Source of the DNA: MA-ANB-1 sp040878225 | GTDB taxonomy: Bacteria > Actinomycetota > Acidimicrobiia > Spongiisociales > ZC4RG35 | Reading direction: 5' to 3' | Length of the DNA: 53,993 nt | NCBI GenBank assembly: GCA_040878225.1 | Contig: JBBDMR010000151.1 | Coordinates: 1-53,993, forward strand | In this document: positions 1 to 8,558 of the stretch, one piece after another | Layout of the letters: every line of letters starts with the position of its first letter | Numbering within the stretch: position 1 is the first letter of the stretch | The notes under the pieces: generated by a model | The model's database searches: none | What the model was told of the DNA's origin: nothing | Seen by the model: only the letters and a program-made list of their open reading frames with translations | Translations under genes and position numbers: made by a program

Positions 1-30
1 CCCACCCTCCCGGCTCCTTCGTCGCCGGCG

Positions 31-52
31 CTCCCTCCGCAAGCGGAGGGAG
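31..52 (-). terminator. Hairpin downstream of the ThyX-like gene
   Basis: CTCCCTCCGC (31-40) and GCGGAGGGAG (43-52) form a perfect 10-bp inverted repeat with a two-base spacer. It lies 33 bp past the stop of the minus-strand gene that ends at 85. No clear U-tract follows on either strand, so it may be a stabilising 3' hairpin rather than a classical intrinsic terminator. Confidence 0.35.
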
Positions 53-84
53 AGTCGTGTTTGCTGTCGTCGTTTTTGCGGGTT

Positions 85-1698
85 CTAGACCAGTTTTCGC
101 TTCTCTTCGGTGCGGCGTTCGGATGCGAGGCGTTCGAGGTCTACGTCGGAATAGTCGACAAAGGTCATGGCGTCAGCGATGAGTCGATGGCCCGCAACCT
201 CGCGAATCGCGGCATGCATCTCGTGGGCCACCCGGCGGTAGGCGGGGTGGCCTGCGGGCTGCGACCGCAGTTCGATGAGGTGGAACGCCTGCCTCGGGTT
301 CATCTCCATTACGAACCTGACGTTGTAGGCAAAAGGAACCACATATTGGGCGACGTCGGCGCCGAGGTCGTCCCGCACCGACTCGTAGAGCTCGCCTGCG
401 GAATCCATCGCCGCCGTCCAGCGTCTGGCGTGCCCCAGTTCCTCGATCTCATCGGGAATGTCGTAGCCGAGGCGGGTCGAGAATTTCTGCCATTCAAGAG
501 TCATCAGACGGTGGCGCTGCAGATCGCGAAAAGCGCCGATGTCACAGCTGACGTCGAAGCGGTAGGTGGTGCGTTCCATGGGACGCCCCGGCCGGTGACG
601 GCGATTCTCCCGGTCGCCCACCAGGGCAGCGACTAATTGTGCCTTCTCTGCCGGGCTCATCGCTGACGCCATCTTCTGGAGGGCGGCGTCGGGCATCTCC
701 GAAACGGCGTAGAGGGCGGCGGCGGCGATCTTCGTCTCGGCATCCTCGTCCCAATCGGTGAGAGTCACCGAAGGGCCCGGATCGCTTGGAGCCCGGAGTT
801 CGGAGGCGAGCTCTTCGAGTTCGTTGCGCACTCCTTCGAGGTACCCAGCCCAACGCACACCACGGTCGGGGAGGTCGACCCGGGTGAGGAACGATGGGAT
901 GATCTTGCGGAGCTCGGCGAGCATCATCTGTCCGTAATCGCGCACCTCGTCGACAGAGCTGGCCTGCATTCGTACCAGTGCCATCTCATATGCCTGACCG
1001 GTGGCGTAGATACCCACGTTCGATGTGGTCGAGACCGGGAGGAGGCCGCGGACGGTGTCACACGCCTTGGCGCGGATGGTGGCGTTGTAGATCATCTTCG
1101 AGTCGGATTCGGCGCGGGGATGGCGCTCCTCGAGGACCCCGATCATCTCCGATACCAGGCTCGAGTACTCGTCGAAGACGTGCTCCATGTGCCTCCGGTA
1201 GCGGTTTGCGTACTTGCTGTTCGCGATCTCGTCGGGGGTGAAGTAGCGGTAGTTGTCCCCGAGCTTCGCGTCGTAGCGGATGTAGCGCGTCGACTGTTCG
1301 AGGTATGCGGCCAGCCGGCCCCATTCGAGCACCTTGGTGAGGAGGTTCGATGCCTGCTCACATGCCAGGTGCGCCCCGCCGAGCTGGGCGACAGAATCGT
1401 CGCCGTACTCGAAGAAGATCCGCTTGTAGAGGTCCTCGGCCCGTCGCATCGCGACCATCGGGTCGTCGTCGATGTTCAGGGCGAGCGTCTCGATGCCTGT
1501 GTCCTCGTCGTTGATGAATTCGTCGAGGAGAAGCCGGCGCAGCGACTTGGCAGAGCGCGAGTAGCGGGCGAAAAGTGCACCCTTTACGACCTCGGGAAGG
1601 TTGATGAGCCCGAAGACCGGCAGGTCGGTGTTGGTCACGAATCGGTTCAGTACCGACGTCTCCTCGGGCGTGAACTCTTCCTGGTAGTAGCCGGACAT
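85..1698 (-). CDS. Tandem ThyX-like (FAD-dependent thymidylate synthase family) protein
   Basis: The 537-residue product looks like two ThyX-type halves in tandem. The first half carries EQSTRYIRYD (about 134-143) and an RGLLPVSTTSNVGIYATGQ stretch (about 207-225) that resembles the substrate-binding end of ThyX. The second half carries RDLQRHRLMTLEWQKFSTR (391-409). Classical ThyX makes dTMP from dUMP with FAD, NADPH and methylene-tetrahydrofolate and has the signature RHR-x7-S at about 220-250 residues. Here the length is doubled and the signature is RHR-x9-S, so activity as a thymidylate synthase is not assured. The ATG start at 1698 gives a product that begins with a plausible N-terminus. 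Long double-domain members of this family occur in several phyla; that is from general knowledge, not a search. Confidence 0.7.
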   Translation of the reverse strand: MSGYYQEEFTPEETSVLNRFVTNTDLPVFGLINLPEVVKGALFARYSRSAKSLRRLLLDEFINDEDTGIETLALNIDDDPMVAMRRAEDLYKRIFFEYGDDSVAQLGGAHLACEQASNLLTKVLEWGRLAAYLEQSTRYIRYDAKLGDNYRYFTPDEIANSKYANRYRRHMEHVFDEYSSLVSEMIGVLEERHPRAESDSKMIYNATIRAKACDTVRGLLPVSTTSNVGIYATGQAYEMALVRMQASSVDEVRDYGQMMLAELRKIIPSFLTRVDLPDRGVRWAGYLEGVRNELEELASELRAPSDPGPSVTLTDWDEDAETKIAAAALYAVSEMPDAALQKMASAMSPAEKAQLVAALVGDRENRRHRPGRPMERTTYRFDVSCDIGAFRDLQRHRLMTLEWQKFSTRLGYDIPDEIEELGHARRWTAAMDSAGELYESVRDDLGADVAQYVVPFAYNVRFVMEMNPRQAFHLIELRSQPAGHPAYRRVAHEMHAAIREVAGHRLIADAMTFVDYSDVDLERLASERRTEEKRKLV

Positions 1699-1712
1699 TG
1701 GTCGGCGATTGT

Positions 1713-2054
1713 ATGCCGGAAAGGAACGATCACCGGGTACCGTCTCGTTTTGTGTCCATGTGGTTTGTCAGAATTGCAGTAGTCCTCCTCGTCGTCGCCG
1801 CGATCGGCATCGCCGTCGTCCCGATCCTGGTGATGGTCGACCTGCTCGAAGGCGGAACAGGCTGGGGGCTGTGCCCCGGCGGCCTCGAGGGGTGTGACAA
1901 TCCCTATACGACGCCGTTCGAGCTTCTGGTGATTCTGGTGATCGGCTTGTTCCTGGTGACACTGGCCATCCGTGTGGTGATGAAGCTCGCCAGACGCCTC
2001 CAGGCCGAGTCGTTCCAGGTCAATGTGCCGGAGTCACCGCCTCGGCCTGAATAG
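1713..2054 (+). CDS. Small two-helix membrane protein, unknown
   Basis: The predicted product is 113 residues with a hydrophobic segment near residues 20-42 (RIAVVLLVVAAIGIAVVPIL) and a second near 70-90 (FELLVILVIGLFLVTLAI). A short loop between them contains two cysteines (GLCPGGLEGCDNP). The C-terminus is polar and proline-rich. I chose ATG 1713; ATG 1758 immediately before the first helix is also possible. It is divergent from the ThyX-like gene, with start codons about 15 bp apart, and its 3' end overlaps the convergent transporter gene by 35 bp. I do not recognise a family. Confidence 0.5.
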   Translation: MPERNDHRVPSRFVSMWFVRIAVVLLVVAAIGIAVVPILVMVDLLEGGTGWGLCPGGLEGCDNPYTTPFELLVILVIGLFLVTLAIRVVMKLARRLQAESFQVNVPESPPRPE

Positions 2055-2904
2055 ACGCCGGATCCTTCTGGCGCCTGATGACGACGACAATTGCGATAAG
2101 GATCATCCCCGCGCCGATCCATCCGGCGAGGTCCAGCCGGTCGCCCAGGACCACCCATGCGGTGGCCACTCCGAAGGCGGGCTCCGCCGCCAGGACAACT
2201 GCAGTGGTTGAGGCACCGACGACGTTCTGCGCCCAGGCCTGGAGGGCGTAGGCGCCGACGCTGACCACAAGCCCGGTGATGAGGATGGCGGGCCACACCT
2301 CCCGGGCCGGCCAGGCGAACCCGTCGAGAAGCGCTGCCAGAGGAATCGAACCGATGGCCACGATCGTCAATTGCACCGCCGTGAAAGGAATCACCGGATG
2401 TCGGGGTGCGAAGATCGACAGCGCAACGACATGGACAGCGAATGCAAAGGCACAGCCCAGGGTAAGCAGGTCACCTCCTCCGAGCCGCAGGCCCTCGGCA
2501 CCGGTCACGAGGTAGAGGCCGGCGAAAGCCATCACCGCGGCGCCTACGGACCACGGCGATGGGCGATACCGATGGAAGGCGGCGGCGAGGAAAGGCGTGA
2601 GCACGACGAAGAGCCCGGTGATGAGAGCCGAATTGGTGGCGCTGGTCACGGTCAACCCAGCGGTCTGCAGGGCGTAGCCGGCAAATAGCGCCGAGCCGGC
2701 GATCGCTCCGTCACGCCAGATCGAACGACCCCGGGGGAGCGTGACCGCGAGCAACACCGCAGCGCCGATGACGAACCTCCAGGCAACGAAGGAGATCGGC
2801 CCGATGAGCTCGATCGCCGACTTGACCACGACAAAGGTGGCCCCGAAGAGGAACGAGGCAACGACGAGGGCGGAGATCGCTTTGAACTCAGGCGAGGGTT
2901 GCAC
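2020..2904 (-). CDS. EamA/DMT-family drug/metabolite transporter
   Basis: The 294-residue protein has about ten hydrophobic segments arranged as two five-helix halves, which is the EamA (RhaT-like) architecture of the drug/metabolite transporter superfamily. Typical family features are FGATFVVVKSAIELIGP in the first helix, WRFVIGAAVLL in the second, and ALQAWAQNVVGASTTAVVLAAEPAFG in the second half (the A-E-P motif before helix 9). These are inner-membrane exporters of amino acids, nucleotides or other small metabolites; the substrate cannot be told from sequence. The start is GTG at 2904. It is convergent with the small membrane gene and divergent from nth, 47 bp away. Confidence 0.8.
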   Translation of the reverse strand: MQPSPEFKAISALVVASFLFGATFVVVKSAIELIGPISFVAWRFVIGAAVLLAVTLPRGRSIWRDGAIAGSALFAGYALQTAGLTVTSATNSALITGLFVVLTPFLAAAFHRYRPSPWSVGAAVMAFAGLYLVTGAEGLRLGGGDLLTLGCAFAFAVHVVALSIFAPRHPVIPFTAVQLTIVAIGSIPLAALLDGFAWPAREVWPAILITGLVVSVGAYALQAWAQNVVGASTTAVVLAAEPAFGVATAWVVLGDRLDLAGWIGAGMILIAIVVVIRRQKDPASIQAEAVTPAH

Positions 2905-2951
2905 GGAGACCGGGAGGTTAGGGGTTTGCTGCCGAATACTATGCCTCAGTC

Positions 2952-3644
2952 ATGCCAGGACCCCGAGCCGACGGAACCACACCCTCTGCCGCAGAACGCG
3001 GCAAGGCCCGGGTCGTCCTCAACAGATTGAAGGCACGATATCCGGCGATCGGCACCGCGCTCGAATACGAGAGTGTATGGCAATTGCTGGTTGTGACCGC
3101 GCTATCCGCTCAGACAACCGATGAAAATGTCAACAAGGTGGCACCAGTACTTTTCGCCGCCTATCCCGACGCCGAGGCCCTGGCCGAGGCGAACCCCGAG
3201 GATGTGGAGAAGATCGTCTACTCGACAGGCTTTTTCCGACAGAAGACGAAGTCGATAATCCAGCTCTCCCGCGGTGTCGTCGACCTTTTCGAAAACGACG
3301 TGCCGGCCGTCCTGGAGGAACTGGTGAAGCTGCCCGGTGTGGGTCGCAAGACTGCCAGCGTCGTCCTCGCCGAAGTCTGGGACATCCCGGCGATAGCTGT
3401 CGACACCCACGTCAATCGGGTTGCGCGCCGGCTCGGATTGACCGGGGAGTCCAAGCCGCCCAGGATCGAAAGAGATCTGATGGCCCTCTACCCGCGTTCG
3501 GACTGGTCTGGCATTTCGATGCGCTTTATCCAGTTCGGACGGGATACCTGCGACGCCCGTCGGCCGGATTGCGGCAACTGCGAGCTGTTCGCGTTGTGTG
3601 AATGGCCCGACCGCTTCGAGGTGGCTGCGGCGGCTGGTAAGTGA
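2952..3644 (+). CDS. nth: Endonuclease III (DNA glycosylase/AP lyase)
   Basis: The 230-residue protein removes oxidised pyrimidines and cleaves the abasic site in base-excision repair. The helix-hairpin-helix LPGVGRKTA lies at 127-135 with the catalytic lysine K133, and the catalytic aspartate is D151 in the VDTHV motif. LSAQTTD (51-57) is the usual helix that faces the damaged base. The C-terminal iron-sulphur loop C-x6-C-x2-C-x5-C is intact (CDARRPDCGNCELFALC). Length and order fit the family. The gene overlaps the MATE gene by four bases (GTGA), so the two are likely translated together. Confidence 0.95.
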   Translation: MPGPRADGTTPSAAERGKARVVLNRLKARYPAIGTALEYESVWQLLVVTALSAQTTDENVNKVAPVLFAAYPDAEALAEANPEDVEKIVYSTGFFRQKTKSIIQLSRGVVDLFENDVPAVLEELVKLPGVGRKTASVVLAEVWDIPAIAVDTHVNRVARRLGLTGESKPPRIERDLMALYPRSDWSGISMRFIQFGRDTCDARRPDCGNCELFALCEWPDRFEVAAAAGK

Positions 3645-4927
3645 ACCGATCGATCCTCAGGCTGGCGGTGCCTGCACTGGGTGCTCTTGCCATCGATCCT
3701 CTGCTGACCCTCGCGGACACCGCCTTTGTCGCCCGTCTCGGCGTAACCGAGCTTGCCGCTCTCGGCGTCGACACCGCAATCCTGGGCTTCGCCTTTTTCG
3801 CGTTCAATTTCCTCGCCTACGTCACTACCCCGCTGGTAGCGCAGGCTCTCGGGAGGAACGATGTGGAGGGAGCGAAGAAGTGGGTCGGCGACGCACTGGT
3901 CCTCGCAGTTGGCCTCGGGATCATTGTCGCGGTGGCACTGCTCGCCTTTGCCCCTCTGCTTGTTGGCCTGATGGGCGCCGACGACCCGATTTCGGGCCCG
4001 GCTGTCGACTACCTGCGGATCCGGGCGTTGGCGACACCGGCTGTTCTCATCGTGCTTGCCGGCCATGGCGCATTCCGGGGCTACCACGACACCAGGACCC
4101 CACTGCTGGTGGCTGCAATCGTGAACGGGGTCAACCTCGTCCTCGACCCAATACTCATCTTCGGCTTCGGGTGGGGTCTTCAGGGCGCCGCCATCGCTAC
4201 GGTCATCGCCCAGTGGCTGGGCGCAGTGCTGTTCATCCGGATGCTTTTCCGGCGGGAGATGCTGTCGAGGCCTGAGAACATCAAGGCAGCCCTTCCCAGC
4301 GTGCTCACACTCGGGCGCAACGGGGTGCTGGTCTCGATGCGCACCGCAGCGATCCTCATTGCTCTCACCATCGCAGCCGGGAAGGCAACCAGGCTGGGAG
4401 CGGAGGCGATAGCGGCGCATCAGATAGTGGTCCAGGTATGGCTTCTGGCCTCGATGGGAGCAGACGCCTTTGCGATTGCCGGCCAGGTGATGGTTGGTGA
4501 TGCAGTGGGCAAGTCCGATCGAAGGATGGTCAATGCCATCACCGGTCGACTCGCAGGCTGGGGGATCGGGGTCGGCGGGGTGCTGCTGGTCGGATTCTGG
4601 ATGGCGCGCGGGCTGCTTGCCGCTCTTTCCTCCGATCCGTCCGTCGGTGATCTCGCCGTGGACGCCGCAGGAGTGGCGGCGCTGATGCAACCGATTGCGG
4701 CGCCGCTCTTCGTGGCTGACGGAATCTTCCTCGGGCTGCTTGCCCTCGGCGTGCTGGTGGTGTCCACCGCTTCCGGTGCCGCAGTGGCTGTGGGCCTGAT
4801 GCTCTTCACCAGCCTCGGGGACTCTCTCACCGGGATCTGGTGGGCGATTGCGGCAATGGTCGCGATAAGGCTGGCAGTATTTGCTTTCGCCTATCCCCGG
4901 TCGGTCACCGGCGCGCTCAGGTCCTGA
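3641..4927 (+). CDS. MATE-family multidrug/metabolite efflux transporter
   Basis: The 428-residue polytopic protein has about twelve hydrophobic helices in two six-helix bundles. It begins with the family-typical segment DPLLTLADTAFVARLG and has FRGYHDTRTPLLVA and GWGLQGAAIATVIAQW, features of the DinF-like branch of MATE proteins, which export drugs or metabolites using Na+ or H+. The start is GTG 3641, overlapping the nth stop by four bases. Its 3' end overlaps the convergent MFS gene by 37 bp. Substrate is unknown. Confidence 0.88.
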   Translation: MNRSILRLAVPALGALAIDPLLTLADTAFVARLGVTELAALGVDTAILGFAFFAFNFLAYVTTPLVAQALGRNDVEGAKKWVGDALVLAVGLGIIVAVALLAFAPLLVGLMGADDPISGPAVDYLRIRALATPAVLIVLAGHGAFRGYHDTRTPLLVAAIVNGVNLVLDPILIFGFGWGLQGAAIATVIAQWLGAVLFIRMLFRREMLSRPENIKAALPSVLTLGRNGVLVSMRTAAILIALTIAAGKATRLGAEAIAAHQIVVQVWLLASMGADAFAIAGQVMVGDAVGKSDRRMVNAITGRLAGWGIGVGGVLLVGFWMARGLLAALSSDPSVGDLAVDAAGVAALMQPIAAPLFVADGIFLGLLALGVLVVSTASGAAVAVGLMLFTSLGDSLTGIWWAIAAMVAIRLAVFAFAYPRSVTGALRS

Positions 4928-6135
4928 CCCCTCGTCTCGGGGAGTGTCAACGTCAGGAGTGCTGCAACCACCATGCCTATCCCCAACGTGGTGACGGTCG
5001 CCGGAAGACCGAACCTGTCGATTGTGTACACCCCGCTGATCAGGCCCATTGCGGAACCGATAATCGCGCAGTTTGACGCGGCAGTGGTCGCACTCGACCT
5101 GAGCCGGGTCGGGAAGAGCTCGGCGCGGTGGCTGCCGCCGGCGGGCACGAAGGCGAATGTGCCGAACGAGCTGAGGAGCACAGCCAGAACGATTAATGCG
5201 ATGGCCGTCGTGTTGTAGAGGAGGATCCCGCCGACGAGAGCGAAGGCGAGGCTCATCACGGTGGTCAGCCTCCGTCCCCAGGCGTCGGCGAGGTGGCCAC
5301 CGACAAAAAAGCCAACACCGCCGACTGTGCCTCCGAGCAGGCTGATGAGCACCGTGTCTCCGGTGCTGAGCCCGACTCCTTCGATGAGCCGTCCGGTGGA
5401 GAAGGCGAGGGCCACCGAGGAAAATGCCGAGGCGAGGAACCCAATCACGCCGACAGCCCAGAACCGCCGGGCGTGAGCTCCGAGCGTCAGTTCTCGCCAG
5501 TGCCCGTCGTGCCGGGTTCGGATAAAGAGCTCGCTTTCGGGCACGTTCTTGATCAGGAGGGGGAGCGCGAGGAAACCGATTCCGATAAGCAGGTGCGGGA
5601 TCCGCCAGGCTTCGGGGCCGCCGTCCGCGAGGGGGAGGGTCATCAGCGAGATGCCCGCCCCGAGCGACACCGCCGCGCCGTAAAAGGAGATCGAATAGGC
5701 CCTGATGTTCGCCGGGACCTGTTCGGCGATGATGACGATGGCCAGGCCGCTGGCAGCTGTCGTGCCGATGCGCAGGATTCCCTGGGCAACGCCGAACTGC
5801 CATCCCTCCAGCACGAGCCCGGCGATGGTCCCCCCGCCGATGACCAATACCAGCGCCCACAGGAACGGCTTCTTTCGTCCCACATGGTCGCCGAACCAGC
5901 CGAAGGGAAGGGCGCCAAAGGCGGCGAGGCGAGCGAAACCGAGAAGAAGGCTCATCTCGCCTTCAGAGAGCCCGAGGCCGGCACGGGTGAAGGGCAGCGT
6001 CGTCGAAGCCTGCGACTGGGCGAAACCCTGAATCAGGCCGGCAAGCCACATAATCGCGACCAACATGCGGGCGTTCCGGTCGAAGCTTCCCACCGGAAGC
6101 AGGGGTTCGAGGAATCTGCGGAGTCGAGGCGGCAT
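4891..6135 (-). CDS. Major facilitator superfamily transporter
   Basis: The 414-residue membrane protein has twelve predicted helices. GWFGDHVGRKKPF (about 79-91) is the MFS loop 2-3 signature (G-x3-D-x2-G-R-[RK]), and a second copy, GGHLADAWGRRLTT, starts the C-terminal half. PETRGQ near the C-terminus is a motif shared with sugar/acid symporters of this superfamily. The protein sits in the inner membrane and moves a small solute; the substrate cannot be assigned. ATG 6135 was taken as the start. It is divergent from the CcdA-like gene and convergent with the MATE gene. Confidence 0.88.
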   Translation of the reverse strand: MPPRLRRFLEPLLPVGSFDRNARMLVAIMWLAGLIQGFAQSQASTTLPFTRAGLGLSEGEMSLLLGFARLAAFGALPFGWFGDHVGRKKPFLWALVLVIGGGTIAGLVLEGWQFGVAQGILRIGTTAASGLAIVIIAEQVPANIRAYSISFYGAAVSLGAGISLMTLPLADGGPEAWRIPHLLIGIGFLALPLLIKNVPESELFIRTRHDGHWRELTLGAHARRFWAVGVIGFLASAFSSVALAFSTGRLIEGVGLSTGDTVLISLLGGTVGGVGFFVGGHLADAWGRRLTTVMSLAFALVGGILLYNTTAIALIVLAVLLSSFGTFAFVPAGGSHRAELFPTRLRSSATTAASNCAIIGSAMGLISGVYTIDRFGLPATVTTLGIGMVVAALLTLTLPETRGQDLSAPVTDRG

Positions 6136-6249
6136 TGCGGCCAGCGTAGGAGGCGGACCCGGTTCCCGGCCTGACTCGGGCGTCTTTATCCCCTATGTAT
6201 CACCGGTGTGGGAACATCGGAGCCCCAAACCAGGTTGCAGAGACTCTCT

Positions 6250-7020
6250 ATGTTCGAAAACGTCGACTCGGCAACATACGCAATCCAGCTGGTCATCGCG
6301 TTCGGCGCAGGTGTCATCTCTTTTGTGTCGCCGTGCGTCCTTCCCCTCCTTCCCGGTTATCTGTCGATGATGTCCGGCTACTCCACCGCCGAGATCGAGC
6401 AGGGAAACGTCTCCACAGGGCGGATGGTCCGGGTGATCCTCCTGTTCATCGGCGGGTTCACCGTGGTTTTCGCCCTGCTCGGTGCCGCAGCGACGACGCT
6501 CGGCAACACGCTCACCCGGAATCTGGGCACTTTCGAGCGTATCGCCGGGGTTGTCATCATTGCCTTCGGATTGCTCATGGTCGCCATGGCGATCTCCAAC
6601 CGGGGTTTCCTCGCCACCTTCAATCAGGACCGCCGCGTCGACGTTCGACCATCCCGGCTGGGAAAATGGGCGCCGCCGGTGATGGGGGCTGCCTTCGCTT
6701 TCGGCTGGACTCCGTGCATCGGACCGGTTTTGACGGTAATCCTGACCACAGCAGGAACGCAGGGATCGTTGCCTGCGGGAATCGGCCTTCTCGTTGTCTA
6801 CTCGCTGGGTTTGGGTGTCCCGTTCCTTCTCTCCGGGCTCGGCCTGCTCAAAGTGGTCGGCCGGCTCAAGCCGCACCTGCGCACGATCAACATCGTCTCC
6901 GGTCTGGTGCTTGCCGGATTCGGGGTCTTAATGGTCACTGGCCGTGTTGGCGACCTTTCGACGCTCATCGTGCGCTGGTTCGAGTCAGTACCTTTCCTGA
7001 GAGACCTATCCTCGGTTTGA
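6250..7020 (+). CDS. ccdA: CcdA/DsbD-type transmembrane thiol-disulphide electron transporter
   Basis: The 256-residue protein has six hydrophobic helices and the two conserved cysteine sites of this family: FVSPCVLPLLPGYLS in helix 1 and FGWTPCIGPVLTVIL in helix 4. CcdA passes reducing power from cytoplasmic thioredoxin across the membrane to reduce apocytochrome c or other extracytoplasmic thiols. The ATG at 6250 places helix 1 close to the N-terminus; an upstream GTG at 6208 is possible. The stop codon overlaps the next start by one base (TGATG), so it is coupled with the ygfZ-like gene. No other cytochrome c maturation genes are in the window. Confidence 0.88.
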   Translation: MFENVDSATYAIQLVIAFGAGVISFVSPCVLPLLPGYLSMMSGYSTAEIEQGNVSTGRMVRVILLFIGGFTVVFALLGAAATTLGNTLTRNLGTFERIAGVVIIAFGLLMVAMAISNRGFLATFNQDRRVDVRPSRLGKWAPPVMGAAFAFGWTPCIGPVLTVILTTAGTQGSLPAGIGLLVVYSLGLGVPFLLSGLGLLKVVGRLKPHLRTINIVSGLVLAGFGVLMVTGRVGDLSTLIVRWFESVPFLRDLSSV

Positions 7021-7856
7021 TGCAACCCGGACTCGCCCCCGCACCAGAAGTTGTCTGGTTTCGCGGCGCAGACGCCGTCAAATTCCTTAACGATCTGATC
7101 AGCCAGGAGATCGGGAAGCTTCCGCCGGGCTCGGTCGTCCGCTCCCTGTTGCTGGGTCCGCAAGGCAAGCTCCAGTTCATTCTCGGGGTGCTCCGCGGCG
7201 AAGACGACGTTGCTCTGGTGACCGAAGATGGCCGTGGCGACGAACTGGTCGCGACCCTTACCCGGTACCGGATCAGGGTCGACGTCGAGATCTCGAAAGA
7301 AGACCGGGATATCTATCTGGTGGTCGGTGAGCGGAGCGATGCGCCGGGAACCTGGAGCATCGAGGGCGATGCCGTCGTTGCCGACCTTTCCTGGGACAAC
7401 GTGCCGCGGACCCTGCAGATCGGGGGGACCGCTCCGGACCTGCCCAAACTCTCTCCAGAGGACTACACACTTGCCCGGATCGAAGCCGGGATGCCACTGA
7501 TGGGGGTCGACGTCGACGAGAAGACCATCCCCCAGGAGACCGGCCTCGTCGTCGATTCGATCTCATTCGACAAGGGCTGCTTCCTCGGCCAGGAGCTCGT
7601 TGCCCGACTCGACTCCAGGGGCGGGCGGGTCAACCGCCACCTCCGCATCCTCCAGCTCGACTCGCCGGTGGCAGCGGGCACCACAATCGTTGCCGATGGG
7701 AAAGAAGTGGGGACACTCACCAGCGCTTCTGGTCTCCGCGGGCTTGGCCTGGTCTGGCGCGAGGTGGAACCGGGCGCACGGGTCGACGCTGGTGGAGTGG
7801 GGGCGACGGTGGAGGATGTTCCACAGAAATCTGAGCCGGCCTTCACCGGTTCTTAA
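7020..7856 (+). CDS. ygfZ: YgfZ/GcvT-like folate-binding protein
   Basis: The 278-residue protein belongs to the aminomethyltransferase-like YgfZ group, which uses a folate to help assemble or repair iron-sulphur enzymes. The diagnostic signature K-G-C-[FY]-x-G-Q-E is present as KGCFLGQE (about 186-193). GADAVKFLNDLISQEIGKLPPG near the N-terminus fits the folate-binding fold and EAGMPLMGVDVDEKTIPQE is also family-typical. The start ATG overlaps the upstream ccdA stop. The pair is followed closely by a two-component system. Confidence 0.88.
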   Translation: MQPGLAPAPEVVWFRGADAVKFLNDLISQEIGKLPPGSVVRSLLLGPQGKLQFILGVLRGEDDVALVTEDGRGDELVATLTRYRIRVDVEISKEDRDIYLVVGERSDAPGTWSIEGDAVVADLSWDNVPRTLQIGGTAPDLPKLSPEDYTLARIEAGMPLMGVDVDEKTIPQETGLVVDSISFDKGCFLGQELVARLDSRGGRVNRHLRILQLDSPVAAGTTIVADGKEVGTLTSASGLRGLGLVWREVEPGARVDAGGVGATVEDVPQKSEPAFTGS

Positions 7857-7880
7857 CAACTGTTAGACCAGACTGTGTCG

Positions 7881-8558
7881 ATGCCCGCGCCCACCCGATC
7901 TGTGCTCCTCGTCGAGGACGACGACTCGATTGCTGACATGCTCCGCGGCTTCTTCGAACGCGACGGGTTCAGGTTCCTCCACGCTCTGACCGGAGAAGAA
8001 GCCATCGAACGGCTGCGCATCCGCCCCGTCTCCGTCGTCCTCCTCGACCTCAACCTGTCCGGGATCGACGGTGTGGAGACGTGTCGCCGGATGAGGGAGT
8101 TCACCCAGGTCCCGGTGCTGATGCTTACGGCGCGGGACAGCGAGATCGACAAGGTGCTGGGCCTGGAAATGGGCGCCGACGACTACATAACCAAGCCGTT
8201 CTCGCCCCGGGAGCTGATGGCCCGGGTGAAGGCCGTCCTGCGTCGATCCGAGGAGCCCCTGCAAAAGCCGCGCATCCTCGAGGTGGCGGGTTACGAGATC
8301 GACGGTGGGAAGCGGACGATTACGACGCCCTCCGGGGAGAAGGTTTCCCCGACTGCGCGTGAGTTCGATCTGCTCTGGTTCCTCGCCGAGCACCAGGGCA
8401 TCGCCCTGAGCCGGAGCCGAATACTGGAGACGGTCTGGGGCTACGAGTATTTCGGGGAGACCAGGACCGTCGACGTCCACATTCGCCAGCTCCGGAAGAA
8501 GATCGAGGGGATCCCGATCGAAACCGTATGGGGCGTCGGCTATCGGTTGGGTGAATGA
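7881..8558 (+). CDS. OmpR/PhoB-family response regulator
   Basis: The 225-residue protein has a receiver domain with the acidic pocket EDDD (12-15), phospho-acceptor D56 in VVLLDLNLSG, T-A at about 84-85 (LMLTARD) and the conserved lysine in DDYITKPFSP. A winged-helix DNA-binding domain follows (LTxREFDLL-like TAREFDLLWFL, and TVDVHIRQLRKKI). I chose ATG 7881; a GTG two codons upstream is also in frame. The stop overlaps the kinase start by four bases (ATGA), so the two form one operon. Its targets cannot be told from the sequence. Confidence 0.93.
   Translation: MPAPTRSVLLVEDDDSIADMLRGFFERDGFRFLHALTGEEAIERLRIRPVSVVLLDLNLSGIDGVETCRRMREFTQVPVLMLTARDSEIDKVLGLEMGADDYITKPFSPRELMARVKAVLRRSEEPLQKPRILEVAGYEIDGGKRTITTPSGEKVSPTAREFDLLWFLAEHQGIALSRSRILETVWGYEYFGETRTVDVHIRQLRKKIEGIPIETVWGVGYRLGE

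Noticed and set aside
3488..5860. A 790-codon open frame on the minus strand
   Set aside because: It runs antisense through the 3' end of nth, the MATE gene and most of the MFS gene, is full of Arg, His and Pro, and matches no family. It is a GC-rich shadow.
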